This document shows positions 22,748 to 31,364 of a stretch of 34,307 nucleotides of DNA, piece by piece. The notes under the pieces are model-generated. The model was not told the origin of the DNA, ran no database searches, and saw nothing but the letters and a program-made list of their open reading frames with translations. A program made the translations under genes and the position numbers. How positions within the stretch are numbered: position 1 is the first letter of the stretch; the number at the start of each line of letters is the position of its first letter. The stretch covers positions 1-34,307 of the forward strand of contig DYER01000048.1 of assembly GCA_020725605.1 (NCBI GenBank), in the 5' to 3' direction. The DNA comes from Ammonifex sp. (GTDB taxonomy: Bacteria > Bacillota > Desulfotomaculia > Desulfotomaculales > DYER01).

Positions 22748-22751
22748 GGTA

Positions 22752-23215
22752 TCACCTCCTTACCGAGTGCAGCCGATCGGAATATACCCGGTGGGCCCGC
22801 TCAGGCCCCCGCTCGGTTAAGGCCCGTGTCACCTGCAGGCTCCCGGGCCCCACCGGTACTTCTCGTACCCGGAGCGCGTACGTCTTATACCTTACACGAC
22901 GCCGGATGCGGCCCGGACTCCGCGTCCGAACCCCCGGCAAAGGCGAAGACCCGCAAACCGTACGCGCACCGTTGCGGGCCTCCCCGATCGCGAGAGCCGT
23001 GCCACCGAGGGACTGACCAATCACCCTCGGGGTACATCTGGGTTCCACCGGTAGCTCGAATCTTAGCACACCGGCAATGGGGTGTCAAGGGCCGGTAGTC
23101 TTCGGTTTATGGTGGCTAAAGTCCACCTTCAACCGTGGGGAGTAACTATATTTTCCTATCGTGCCCTTCCGAAGCATAGGCCGCCGGGAGGGCTCTGATT
23201 GGATTTTGCGCGCCG
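22752..23215. other. gene-free stretch upstream of the small gene, with GC hairpins
   Basis: No reading frame here looks real. On the minus strand CTCCGGG and CCCGGGAG, and GGGCC and GGGCCC, can pair upstream of the small gene, and GTATAAG at about 22890 could be a -10 element. Riboswitch consensus motifs (TPP, SAM, FMN, glycine, c-di-GMP, cobalamin) were looked for by eye and not found. Confidence 0.4.
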
Positions 23216-24478
23216 TCACCGGTTCAGGCGCCCGCGCAAATAGGCCGGCACGTCCCCCAGGGGTATTTCTTCCTGTTGCCCCGTCTCCATGTGGCGCACC
23301 GCCACGCAACCCCGGGCCCACTCGTCGGCGCCCAGGATCAGGGTAAAGGCCACCCCGAGCCGGGCCGCGTGCTTCATCTGGGCCTTGAGGCTGCGTCCGA
23401 GATAGTCCCGGTCCGCGGCAAACCCGGCCCGCCTCAAACGACGCAGCAGGTCCGCCGCCGCGCCCTCGGGGGCCCCGGCCTCCACCAGGTATACTTCCGG
23501 CCCCCCGCGCGCCGGCAGCTCCACGCCCCTTTCGGCCAGATAGAGGAGGGTCCGCTCCATGCCGATGGCGCAGCCCACCGCCGGCACGTGCGGCCCGCCG
23601 CACTCCTCCACGAGACCGTCGTACCGTCCCCCGCCCCCGAGGGCGTTCTGGGCCCCGAGGCCCGGCACCGTGATTTCGAAGGCGGTGCGGGTGTAGTAAT
23701 CCAGGCCGCGCACCAGACGGGGGTTGAGGCGGTAGCCGATACCGTCCCGCTCCAGATGCCGCCTCAGGCCGGCGAAGTGGTCCGCGCAAGGGGCGCACAG
23801 GTAGTCGGGCGCCGTGGGGGCCCCGGCCAGCAGGGCCCGGCAGGCCCGGTTCTTGCAGTCCAGGACGCGCAAGGCACTGCGCTCCAGCCGCCGCCGGCAG
23901 TCCCCGCACAGGTCCGCCAGGTGCGGCGCGAGGTACCGCCGGAGGCGCTCCGCCAGCACGGGGCGGCACTCCGGGCAACCCACGCTGTTCAGTTCGATTT
24001 GCACGTCCGGAGTCCCGAGCTCGGCGAAAAAGTCCACGGTCAGCGCGATGACCTCGGCGTCCACGGCCGGGTCCGCGCTGCCGAAGACCTCCACGCCGAA
24101 CTGGTGGAACTGCCGCAGGCGCCCGGCCTGGGGTCGGTCGTACCGGAACATGGGGCCCAGGTAGAAAAGCTTCACCGGCTGCGGCCCGGCGTGCAGCCCG
24201 TTTTCCAGAAAGGCCCGCACCACGCCCGCGGTCCCCTCGGGCCGCAAAGAGAGTTCGCGGCCGCCGCGGTCCCGGAAGGTGTACATTTCCTTCTCGACGA
24301 TGTCGGTGCCCGCGCCCACGCTGCGCACGAACAATTCCGTGTGCTCGAATAGCGGGGTGCGGATTTCCCGGTACCCGTACCGGCGGCACAGGTCCCGGGC
24401 CCTTTCCTCCACGTATTGCCACTTCTCTACTTCCCCCGGGAGGAGGTCCGCGGTCCCCCGGGGACGGGTGGTCAGCAT
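23216..24478 (-). CDS. hisS: histidyl-tRNA synthetase
   Basis: The 420-residue class II synthetase shows motif 1 region (RRYGYREIRTPLFEHTELF), motif 2 (GPMFRYDRPQAGRLRQFHQF), the histidine-specific LVRGLDYYTRTAFEI, GGGGRYDGLV, and motif 3 GCAIGMERTLLYLA. The C-terminal anticodon-binding domain runs from ~residue 325. A cysteine-rich insertion (VGCPECRP, LCGDCRRR, YLCAPC) is a typical zinc-like element of the clostridial form. ATG 24478 has GGAGGGGAG 4 nt upstream; the frame is open to 24598 but without further support. No T-box leader fits in the 162 bp before it. It follows murJ in the same direction, separated by a repeated 45-bp element. Confidence 0.96.
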   Translation of the reverse strand: MLTTRPRGTADLLPGEVEKWQYVEERARDLCRRYGYREIRTPLFEHTELFVRSVGAGTDIVEKEMYTFRDRGGRELSLRPEGTAGVVRAFLENGLHAGPQPVKLFYLGPMFRYDRPQAGRLRQFHQFGVEVFGSADPAVDAEVIALTVDFFAELGTPDVQIELNSVGCPECRPVLAERLRRYLAPHLADLCGDCRRRLERSALRVLDCKNRACRALLAGAPTAPDYLCAPCADHFAGLRRHLERDGIGYRLNPRLVRGLDYYTRTAFEITVPGLGAQNALGGGGRYDGLVEECGGPHVPAVGCAIGMERTLLYLAERGVELPARGGPEVYLVEAGAPEGAAADLLRRLRRAGFAADRDYLGRSLKAQMKHAARLGVAFTLILGADEWARGCVAVRHMETGQQEEIPLGDVPAYLRGRLNR

Positions 24479-24518
24479 GCAGCTCCCCTCCAGAAAGTTA
24501 CGGGCGCCCGCGCGACCG

Positions 24519-24635
24519 GGGCACGAAAACCCGGCGCGGGGCGGAAAAATTTTTCCGAGGCAGTTACACATGGCGCCGCGCGCCGGCCACCAGGGCACGA
24601 AAGTGCGCCACCGGCGGGGAGAATTTTCCGGGCAG
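24519..24635. repeat. imperfect ~45-bp direct repeat between murJ and hisS, with 16-bp palindrome
   Basis: Copy 1 (24519-24563) and copy 2 (24593-24635) both start GGGCACGAAA and end around AATTTTCCG-GGCAG. Copy 1 contains the perfect palindrome CGGAAAAATTTTTCCG at 24542-24557; copy 2 has a shortened form. The role is unknown; control of hisS or a local duplication are both possible. Confidence 0.55.
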
Positions 24636-24640
24636 CCCGA

Positions 24641-26224
24641 TCAGGACGTCCGGCGGCGCACCAGGTCCACGCCCACGCGCCAGTAATACCCCAGGTCCTC
24701 CAGGCGCAACAGGAGGCACGCGGCCAGGTACACCAGGGCCCCGAGGGCCACCTCTCCCCCCACGCGCCCTGCAAGCCACCAGAAGCCCCGCGGAAAACCG
24801 GCGGCGAACTGCTCGGCCGCCAGCACGGCCAGGCACACCGCGGCGGCCCCGAGGCCCACGCGCACGAAAAAGGCAGAGGGCAGTTCCCCGGCCAGACCCG
24901 GGATGCGGCGCAGCAGCACCAGCACCAGGCCCAGGCCCAGGAAGCCGGAGGCCACGGTGTCCGCCAGGGCCAGGCCCGCGGCCTCCATCCGGGGCAGCAA
25001 AAGGAGGCTGGCCGCCAGCTTCACCCCGATACTGGCGGTGGCCAGCAATACCGGGGTCCGCGTGTCCCTGAGGGCGTAGAAGCTCTGGGTCAGCAGGGGG
25101 TTGACGCTGTAACCGATGAGGGCCGGGGCGAAGCAGGTCAGTGCGCCGGCCGTGACCGCGGCGGCCTGCAAATCGAAGGCCCCGCGCAGAAAAAGCAACT
25201 CCACCACGGGCCGGCTCAGCACGGCCAGGCCCAGGGCCGAGGGGACGCCGAACAGGACCCCAAAGCGCACGACCCGTCCCAGGGGGCGGGCCAGGGCCGC
25301 GGCCCCCGCGCCAGCCGCCCGATCGCTCAAGGTGGGGAAGACCGCCGTGGAAAGGGCGTAGGCGAACAGGCCCTGGCCCAGGAAGGCCACCTTCTGGGCG
25401 TAGTTCAGGGCCGCTATGCTGCCCGCCGCCAGACCCGAGGCCAGGAAACGGTCGATGAGCAGGTAAATCTGACCCACCGAGGCCCCCAGCATGACCGGCC
25501 AGACCAGGCGCGCCATCTCCCGCACGCCCGGGTGGCCCACGTCCAGGCGCGGGCGCAAGCTCAGGCCCACCCTCCGCACCACCGCCCCCTCCACGCCGGC
25601 GATCACCACCGCGCTCAGGGCCATGCCCGCCGCCAGCGCGTGGATCTCCCACGGTCCGGCCAGGGCCAGAACCGTGAGGATGATGGTGGTGTTCTGGATC
25701 ACCCCGTTGGCGGCCGGCACGCCGAAGATGTGGTTGGCGTTGAGGAGGCCCGTGTAGAGACAGGCCAGGGCCAGGAAGACCGACGAGGGCAAGAGGATGT
25801 AGCTCATCTGCACGGCCAGGGCCTGGGTGGCGGGCGCCATACCGGGCGCGATCAGCCGCACCAGCCGCGGCGCCTCCAGCAGGCCCACCAAGGTCACCAA
25901 ACCCGTAAAAATGACCACAAGAGTCTGAACCGTGGTAAAAAACCGCCAGGCCTCGTCCACCGCGTTGCGCGCCCGGTAGCCGGCAAACAGAGGGATGGCC
26001 ACCGTGGTCAGGGCCATCCCGAAGATGGTCTGCAGGGCATTGGGAAGGAAGAAGGCCACCAGGTAGGCGTCCACGGGGGCCGAGGCGCCGAAGGCGCGGG
26101 CAATGACGACCTCGCGCCCCAGCCCCAGCACCCTGGAGGCCAGGGTCAGGCCGGTTATCAGCAGCGCGGCCCCGGCCACCCTCCCGGCGGTGCCATGCAG
26201 ACGCTCTGCCACCCCCGACACCAC
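24641..26224 (-). CDS. murJ: lipid II flippase MurJ (MviN family)
   Basis: The 527-residue polytopic membrane protein has about 14 hydrophobic helices. Conserved MurJ segments are LTLASRVLGLGREVVIARAF at the N-terminus, AYLVAFFLPNALQTIFG, VAIPLFAGYRARN, and the RDTRTPVLLATASIGVKLAA region. MurJ moves the peptidoglycan precursor lipid II to the outer face of the membrane. The start is GTG 26224 with AGGGG just upstream; nearby GTG codons (26221, 26212) are alternatives. It is the gene upstream of hisS and lies downstream of the tRNA-Ala terminator on the same strand. Confidence 0.94.
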   Translation of the reverse strand: MVSGVAERLHGTAGRVAGAALLITGLTLASRVLGLGREVVIARAFGASAPVDAYLVAFFLPNALQTIFGMALTTVAIPLFAGYRARNAVDEAWRFFTTVQTLVVIFTGLVTLVGLLEAPRLVRLIAPGMAPATQALAVQMSYILLPSSVFLALACLYTGLLNANHIFGVPAANGVIQNTTIILTVLALAGPWEIHALAAGMALSAVVIAGVEGAVVRRVGLSLRPRLDVGHPGVREMARLVWPVMLGASVGQIYLLIDRFLASGLAAGSIAALNYAQKVAFLGQGLFAYALSTAVFPTLSDRAAGAGAAALARPLGRVVRFGVLFGVPSALGLAVLSRPVVELLFLRGAFDLQAAAVTAGALTCFAPALIGYSVNPLLTQSFYALRDTRTPVLLATASIGVKLAASLLLLPRMEAAGLALADTVASGFLGLGLVLVLLRRIPGLAGELPSAFFVRVGLGAAAVCLAVLAAEQFAAGFPRGFWWLAGRVGGEVALGALVYLAACLLLRLEDLGYYWRVGVDLVRRRTS

Positions 26225-26345
26225 ACCCCTGGATGTTCGGAATTGGTATTGGCCCGGCTACCTTCGCAGTGCCATTATAGACCCCGGCGGCAGGCCAGTC
26301 AAGGTGGCCTGTTGAGAGACCTTGAGTCGCGCCGGTGGGGGAATG

Positions 26346-26371
26346 CAAAAGGGCTCCAATCTCCGGAGCCC
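26346..26371 (-). terminator. intrinsic terminator of tRNA-Ala
   Basis: On the minus strand GGGCTCC (26371-26365) pairs with GGAGCCC (26357-26351) around a 7-nt loop and is followed by TTTT. It lies 10 nt after the tRNA 3' end. Confidence 0.85.
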
Positions 26372-26381
26372 TCAATTTTCC

Positions 26382-26456
26382 TGGTGGACGCGAGGGGAAT
26401 CGAACCCCCGACCTCTTGAATGCGAGTCAAGCGCTCTCCCGCTGAGCTACGCGCCC
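26382..26456 (-). tRNA. tRNA-Ala (anticodon CGC), CCA encoded
   Basis: The 75-nt gene folds with acceptor GGGCGCG/CGCGTCC, D-arm GCTC/GAGC, anticodon stem CTTGA/TCAAG with loop CTCGCAT (anticodon CGC), and T-arm GGGGG/CCCCT. The third acceptor pair is G-U, the main identity element for alanyl-tRNA synthetase. It reads GCG codons, which are frequent in this GC-rich DNA. Except for its T-arm and acceptor G-U it is almost the same molecule as the tRNA-Val(CAC) at 7146. Confidence 0.95.
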
Positions 26457-26466
26457 GTGCGCTATG

Positions 26467-26495
26467 ATTTTAACACGTTCGGGGCGCCGATGCAA
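26467..26495 (-). promoter_or_regulatory. sigma-A-type promoter of tRNA-Ala
   Basis: On the minus strand TTGCAT (26495-26490) and TAAAAT (26472-26467) are separated by 17 bp. The -10 element ends 10 nt before the tRNA 5' end, the same layout as at tRNA-Val. Confidence 0.75.
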
Positions 26496-26633
26496 CCCCC
26501 AATGCCTTCGCCCTTGCGGGGTTCCGGTTCTGAGGCGCCGCCGCGCGTAATTTTCCCACCGGTGGCCGCGCCGCGGGCGGCCCGGTTGCCCCGGCCCGCG
26601 GTGCCCGTTCCTTCGTATTCGAGGGCGGGGCCG

Positions 26634-28811
26634 CTACTCTTCCGGCGCCGGAGGCACGGGGACGGAGGTCAGGGACACGTACCCAATTTCCCGAAGATCC
26701 GAAAGCCGGTGCATTTTGACCAGGGATTCCGATACGGTGTAAAGCGTGTCTTCGATGTAAAGGGTTCTCCTGACCGGGTAAAAGGAATCTCTGGCGGGCA
26801 CGTTCGCTGGGCCCCCGGCGGATTCGCCGTAGTGGGCAATCCTGCCCTTTAACCCGATGCCTTCCGCGAGGGAAATGTCGAAAACGCAGGCTCCCTCCCA
26901 GCGACCCTCATGGGGCGCCTTCCCGGGCCCGGTCATGATGCGGAAGGGCGGGTGGAGGGAGACGGGTATGACCAGCAGGTTCTTCTCCCGGCTGAACAGC
27001 ACCGCCCTGTGGTCCTGCAGGGCCGGGGAATACGAAAGGGGGTTTTCGATTACGTACCTGGCCATCTCCCTCGGTGCCGCCGGGTCCGACACGTCGAAAA
27101 GGGCGATTTTGATCCCCAGATCCCGCACCGGCGGCGGGACGGTAAACGGCCCCTGCTGCTCGGGCCCGGGCGCCTCCGTGACCTCCCTGCCGATACCGAT
27201 GAGGTGGTTGTCATCGTAGGGGTGGAGGTAATCGGAATAGCCCGGAATCTTGAGTTCACCCAGCACCCGCGGCTGCCGCGGGTCGTGCAGGTCGATGACG
27301 AAGAGGGGGTCCACGCGCCGGAAGGTGACCAGGTAGGCGCGTTCGCCCATGAACCTGGCCGCGTAGATCCTTTCCGAAAGGGCCAGACCGGTCAGTTTGC
27401 CCACCACATGGAGGTTTTCGTCCAGGACGAAGATGTTGTTCCTCGTGGCCGGCCGCTCCGGGAACAGGAAGCCCTCCGTGGTGGTGGCGATCCTGAAGTG
27501 GCCGTGGTATTCGTCCATGGAGAACTGGTTTAGCAGGCGGCCGGGCACCTCGCCCCGGCCGAGGTACTCGACGTCCGCGCCCGCCACCCCGAGCTTGTGG
27601 ATCACGGTGCGGTCGCCCTGCCGCGCCAGCTCCCGGTGCCATTCCGCCCGCAGGGCCTCGATGCGCCCGGCCAGGTCCGCCGCGGCCTGCGTGTCCAGGG
27701 AGGCGAGGTAATCCTCCAGCAGGGCGCCCACTTCCAGCAGCTTCCGCCCACCGCCTACCTCTGCATCCCGTATGCGTTTCACTTCCTTCCGCAGTTCCTC
27801 CGGTACCAGTTCCGCAAGCCGGTCAAGCAACCCCCGCAACAGGGGTGTGAGGTCCGGCGCCTTGGGGCCCGTCAGGTACACGTGCTGCCGGGAGGCGTAG
27901 AGGTGCTGGGAGACGCCGGTGAGAAAGGTCTTTTCGGCCGGGGCCGCGGCGTCGTCCCGGACGTTGAGGGCCAGGACCATGGTGTACCGGTAGGAATGGT
28001 CCGGAAAACCGAAATAGTGGATGCGGGTGGGGGAAACGACGTGCACCTGCCCGTCGACGCTCAATTCGGGCAGCGCGATTTTTTCTTCGCCCGGCCCCGC
28101 CTCCAGGGGCAGGCTCAGGATCACGTAGACGTAATCGTCGATCATACGCGACGTCACGTAGTATCCCCGCACCCCGAGGTCCCGTTTCAACACCGGGGCG
28201 CTCCGGTCCCCGACGTCGTAAACCCGGATGGCGGTCTTGCCTCCTTGCGGCCCGGCCACGAAGACCACCAGCCGGTCCCCGTTGACGAAGGCCTCCAGGG
28301 GCCGGCCTTCGCACGCCAGTTCGGAAACCACACGGGCCTGCTCGGGAGGATGGGCCCGCACGAGGGCCACCTTGCCGCCGGTGAGAACGTAGAGGAACCG
28401 GCCGTCGGTTTTGACGACATCGGCCTCGTCCACACCCTGCACCTGGACGTTGGTGCCGGAGTAATCGGAAGGCACTTCCGCCGCCTGGGCCGCCACCCCG
28501 GGCGCGGGCTCCTTTGCGGCGCGCACGCGGCCGTCCGAAAGTATGCCGCCTACCCCGGGCAGGAAGAAATAGTACCGGTAGAACTCCCCTGCCAGGGCCG
28601 TGTTCTCCCGCACGTACCTTTCCAGTTCTTCATAAGAGGAAAAGGTCCGGGGTTCCGAAATTGCGCGTGGCATCCCTTCTACGCCGGGGTTGCCGGAAAT
28701 GACGGTGGCGGTCCGGGAATTCGTTTCCGCGGCGTAAACGGAAATCCCCGTCAGAGTGGCCGCCGCCACCAGGCAGGCCACCGCCAGGTAAAGCACCCCT
28801 GTCGCTCTCAC
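26634..28811 (-). CDS. secreted beta-propeller domain protein (Beta_propel family)
   Basis: The protein (725 residues) has a signal peptide or anchor (VLYLAVACLVAAATLTGISV). The family signature follows: YSGTNVQVQGVDEADVVKTD then GRFLYVLTGGKVALVRAHPP, opening a C-terminal beta-propeller of the kind distantly related to WD-40. Blade-like segments recur to the end (VRGYYVTSRMIDDYVYVILS; LHVVGKLTGLALSERIYAAR; PVRRTLYIEDTLYTVSESLV). A charged helical insertion (LLRGLLDRLAELVPEELRKE) interrupts the propeller. Members are extracellular and of unknown function. GTG 28811 places the signal peptide at the N-terminus and has AGGGGG 9 nt upstream; the frame is open to 28865. Confidence 0.87.
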   Translation of the reverse strand: MRATGVLYLAVACLVAAATLTGISVYAAETNSRTATVISGNPGVEGMPRAISEPRTFSSYEELERYVRENTALAGEFYRYYFFLPGVGGILSDGRVRAAKEPAPGVAAQAAEVPSDYSGTNVQVQGVDEADVVKTDGRFLYVLTGGKVALVRAHPPEQARVVSELACEGRPLEAFVNGDRLVVFVAGPQGGKTAIRVYDVGDRSAPVLKRDLGVRGYYVTSRMIDDYVYVILSLPLEAGPGEEKIALPELSVDGQVHVVSPTRIHYFGFPDHSYRYTMVLALNVRDDAAAPAEKTFLTGVSQHLYASRQHVYLTGPKAPDLTPLLRGLLDRLAELVPEELRKEVKRIRDAEVGGGRKLLEVGALLEDYLASLDTQAAADLAGRIEALRAEWHRELARQGDRTVIHKLGVAGADVEYLGRGEVPGRLLNQFSMDEYHGHFRIATTTEGFLFPERPATRNNIFVLDENLHVVGKLTGLALSERIYAARFMGERAYLVTFRRVDPLFVIDLHDPRQPRVLGELKIPGYSDYLHPYDDNHLIGIGREVTEAPGPEQQGPFTVPPPVRDLGIKIALFDVSDPAAPREMARYVIENPLSYSPALQDHRAVLFSREKNLLVIPVSLHPPFRIMTGPGKAPHEGRWEGACVFDISLAEGIGLKGRIAHYGESAGGPANVPARDSFYPVRRTLYIEDTLYTVSESLVKMHRLSDLREIGYVSLTSVPVPPAPEE

Positions 28812-29068
28812 GGTTCCGTGCCCCCTTGACCGGTCCGGAATTAGATCCCGGCAAGCGTTACGCACCGGCTCGGCCGCCCGGTGCAGCTTCCGTAACCGGT
28901 TTGCCGCCCGCTATAACGGAAGAACTTGGGAGACGGTCCATATGGGTTGCCCCGAGGCTCTACCGCGTAAGCCACTAACTAGAGACGGAAGAACTCCCGG
29001 AACGTTACGCCTCTCTCGAAGGGGTTTGTGCGGTGCACACAGAATAGCATAAACCGGGAGGGGACCGC

Positions 29069-31330
29069 GTGTCTGTGGAAAGCTTGCTGGCGGGCCTGCG
29101 CTCTTACCGGCAGGCGGTCGCGGTGAAGGAGATACCGGCCCGGGAGCCGGAGTACGCCCGGCCCGACCCGCCCCTGCCGCCGCCCCTGGAAGGCTACCTG
29201 GAGCGCCGCCACATCCGGCTCTACAGGCACCAGGTCGAAGTGCTCCGCAATTTACGCGAGGGCCGGGACGTGGTCCTGACCACGCCCACGGCTTCGGGCA
29301 AAACCCTGGCCTTCAACCTTCCCGTCTTCGAACACTTCCACTACAACAGGGCGGCCACGGCCCTTTACCTCTACCCCATGAAGGCCCTGGCCCACGACCA
29401 GCTCGCCGCCCTGCGGGAACTGTCCGAAGAAACCGGTATTCGGACCGAGGCGGCGGTCTACGACGGTGACACGCCGCGGGAAGAGCGCCCGCGCATCAGG
29501 CGCAGGTCGCGGCTCGTCCTCACCAACCCCTACGCCCTGCACCGCTACCTCCAGTGGCACCACCTGTGGGCGCGGTTTTTCGCCAGCCTCGCCTTCGTGG
29601 TGCTGGACGAGGCCCACTGGTACCGGGGCGTGTTCGGTTCCCACGTGGCCTGCGTCCTGCGCCGGCTCTTACGCGTGCTGGACCACTACCGGGCCCGACC
29701 GCGCTTCGTGGTGTCCTCGGCCACCATGGCCGACCCCACAGAACACGCCCGGCGCCTGACGGGCCGGAACTTCACCCTGGTGGACGCCGACGGCTCGGCC
29801 CGGGGCCGGAGGTTTTTCCTGTTCTGGAACACGGCCCTGTACCCGGAGATCTCCCCCCACCGGCAGGCGGCGGAACTCCTGGCCTTTTTCGTGCGCGCCG
29901 GACTGCAGACCCTTTGCTTCGCACCTTCCCGGCGGACCGCCGAATTCTACGCCCGCTGGGCCGCCGCGGCCGCGGGCGGGGTGGAAGTGGCGGCCTACCG
30001 GGCCGGATACCTCCCCGAGGACCGGCGCAGCATCGAACGCCGCCTGAAGGAAGGCGAGCTGCGGGGAGTGGCGGCCACCAACGCCCTGGAGCTGGGCGTG
30101 GACATCGGCGGCCTGGACGCGGTGATCATAGCCGGCTATCCCGGAACCGTGGCCTCCTTCCGGCAGCAGGCCGGGCGGGCCGGCAGGACGCGGCAGGACG
30201 CCCTGGTGGCCTTCGTGGCCCTCGACGACCCCCTCAACCAGTACTTCGCCCGACACCCGGACCGGCTGCTGGGCCGGGTGACCGAGCAGGCCGTCGTCAA
30301 CCTGGAGAACGATTACGTCCTGCGGCAACACATCTTGTGCGCGGCGGCGGAGCTGCCCCTCACGGAAGGGGACGTGGCCTGGTTCGGCCCCCGGCTGTTG
30401 GAAACGGCCCGCGAGCTGGCCGCGGCCGGTGGTTTGAGCCCGCTGGCCGGACCCGGCGGCCGGACCCGCTGGGCGTACCGCGGGCCGGAGGCCCCGGCCC
30501 TCGCGGTGAGCCTGGACGCCTTCGGCGAGGGCCTGGTGCAACTGGTGCACCGGGGCCAGGTGGTGGAATACCTGGATCGCCGCCGCGCCTGCCTGGAGGC
30601 CCACCCGGGCGCCGTCTACCTGCACCAGGGGGAGGCCTACGTGGTGAAGTCCCTGGACCTGGAGCGGGGCCGCGCCGACCTGGAGTACCTTCCGGACGCC
30701 GATTACCACACCACGGCCCTGACCCGCACCGAGCTGCGGGTGAGCCAGGTGCTCGCGTCCCGTGCCGGACCCTCTTACGGGCTGGCCCTCGGGCGCGTGG
30801 CCGTGAAGGAGGTCGTGACGGGTTACGCGGTCAAGAAGTACGACCGCGTCGTGGGCGCCCACGACCTGACCCTGCCGCCGGTGGAGTTCGACACCACGGC
30901 GGTCTGGGTCCATTTGCCCGAGACCCTCAGGTCCGGCGCGGCCCGCCTGGGAGACTGGGAAGGCGGGTTGCACGCGACGGAGCACGCCCTGATTGCCGCG
31001 GCACCGCTGCTGGCCATGTGCGACCGCTGGGACGTGGGGGGACTCTCCACCCCCTTGCACCCCGCGACGGGCCGCCCCACCATTTTCGTCTACGACGCCT
31101 TTCCGGGCGGCACGGGCATTGCCGAGCGGCTCTTCGAGTGTTTCCCGGACCTGATACGCGGGGCCCTCGACCTCATTTCGTCCTGCGGCTGCCGCGACGG
31201 CTGCCCTTCGTGCGTCATGTCTCCCAAGTGCGGCAACAACAACCAACCCCTGGACAAGGAAGTGGCCCGCGCCATCCTGGCCGCCCTCAACCGGCAAAAC
31301 GTCCGGGAGAATGAGGCCCCCGTCCCATGA
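29069..31330 (+). CDS. DEAD/DEAH-box DNA helicase with C-terminal cysteine cluster (MrfA/YprA-like)
   Basis: The 753-residue helicase has motif I TPTASGKT (residues 72-79), DEAH (180-183), motif III SSAT, and a second RecA-like domain ending with QQAGRAGRTRQDA. A DUF1998-type C-terminal domain carries metal-binding cysteines C706, C708, C712, C715 and C721 in CGCRDGCPSCVMSPKC. Bacillus MrfA works with the nuclease MrfB to repair mitomycin-type crosslinks; no mrfB-like gene is next to it here. GTG 29069 follows GGGAGGGG. The next gene, a LigD-type polymerase, starts 34 bp after its stop, suggesting a shared DNA-repair transcript. Confidence 0.92.
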   Translation: MSVESLLAGLRSYRQAVAVKEIPAREPEYARPDPPLPPPLEGYLERRHIRLYRHQVEVLRNLREGRDVVLTTPTASGKTLAFNLPVFEHFHYNRAATALYLYPMKALAHDQLAALRELSEETGIRTEAAVYDGDTPREERPRIRRRSRLVLTNPYALHRYLQWHHLWARFFASLAFVVLDEAHWYRGVFGSHVACVLRRLLRVLDHYRARPRFVVSSATMADPTEHARRLTGRNFTLVDADGSARGRRFFLFWNTALYPEISPHRQAAELLAFFVRAGLQTLCFAPSRRTAEFYARWAAAAAGGVEVAAYRAGYLPEDRRSIERRLKEGELRGVAATNALELGVDIGGLDAVIIAGYPGTVASFRQQAGRAGRTRQDALVAFVALDDPLNQYFARHPDRLLGRVTEQAVVNLENDYVLRQHILCAAAELPLTEGDVAWFGPRLLETARELAAAGGLSPLAGPGGRTRWAYRGPEAPALAVSLDAFGEGLVQLVHRGQVVEYLDRRRACLEAHPGAVYLHQGEAYVVKSLDLERGRADLEYLPDADYHTTALTRTELRVSQVLASRAGPSYGLALGRVAVKEVVTGYAVKKYDRVVGAHDLTLPPVEFDTTAVWVHLPETLRSGAARLGDWEGGLHATEHALIAAAPLLAMCDRWDVGGLSTPLHPATGRPTIFVYDAFPGGTGIAERLFECFPDLIRGALDLISSCGCRDGCPSCVMSPKCGNNNQPLDKEVARAILAALNRQNVRENEAPVP

Positions 31331-31364
31331 CGAATACTTTAAACGCAAGGGGAGGGACCCGACG

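Noticed and set aside
24416-26419. Very long plus-strand open frame opposite hisS and murJ
   Set aside because: Its product is a Gln/His/Gly/Arg-rich string without domains. The minus strand encodes clear HisS and MurJ with ribosome binding sites; this is a GC-rich antisense shadow.
26322-26852. Plus-strand frame encoding RGESNPRPLECESSALPLSY
   Set aside because: This peptide is the well-known artefact of translating the antisense strand of a tRNA gene, here tRNA-Ala.
27597-28829. Plus-strand 410-codon frame opposite the beta-propeller gene
   Set aside because: It mirrors the real minus-strand gene and has shadow-type composition.
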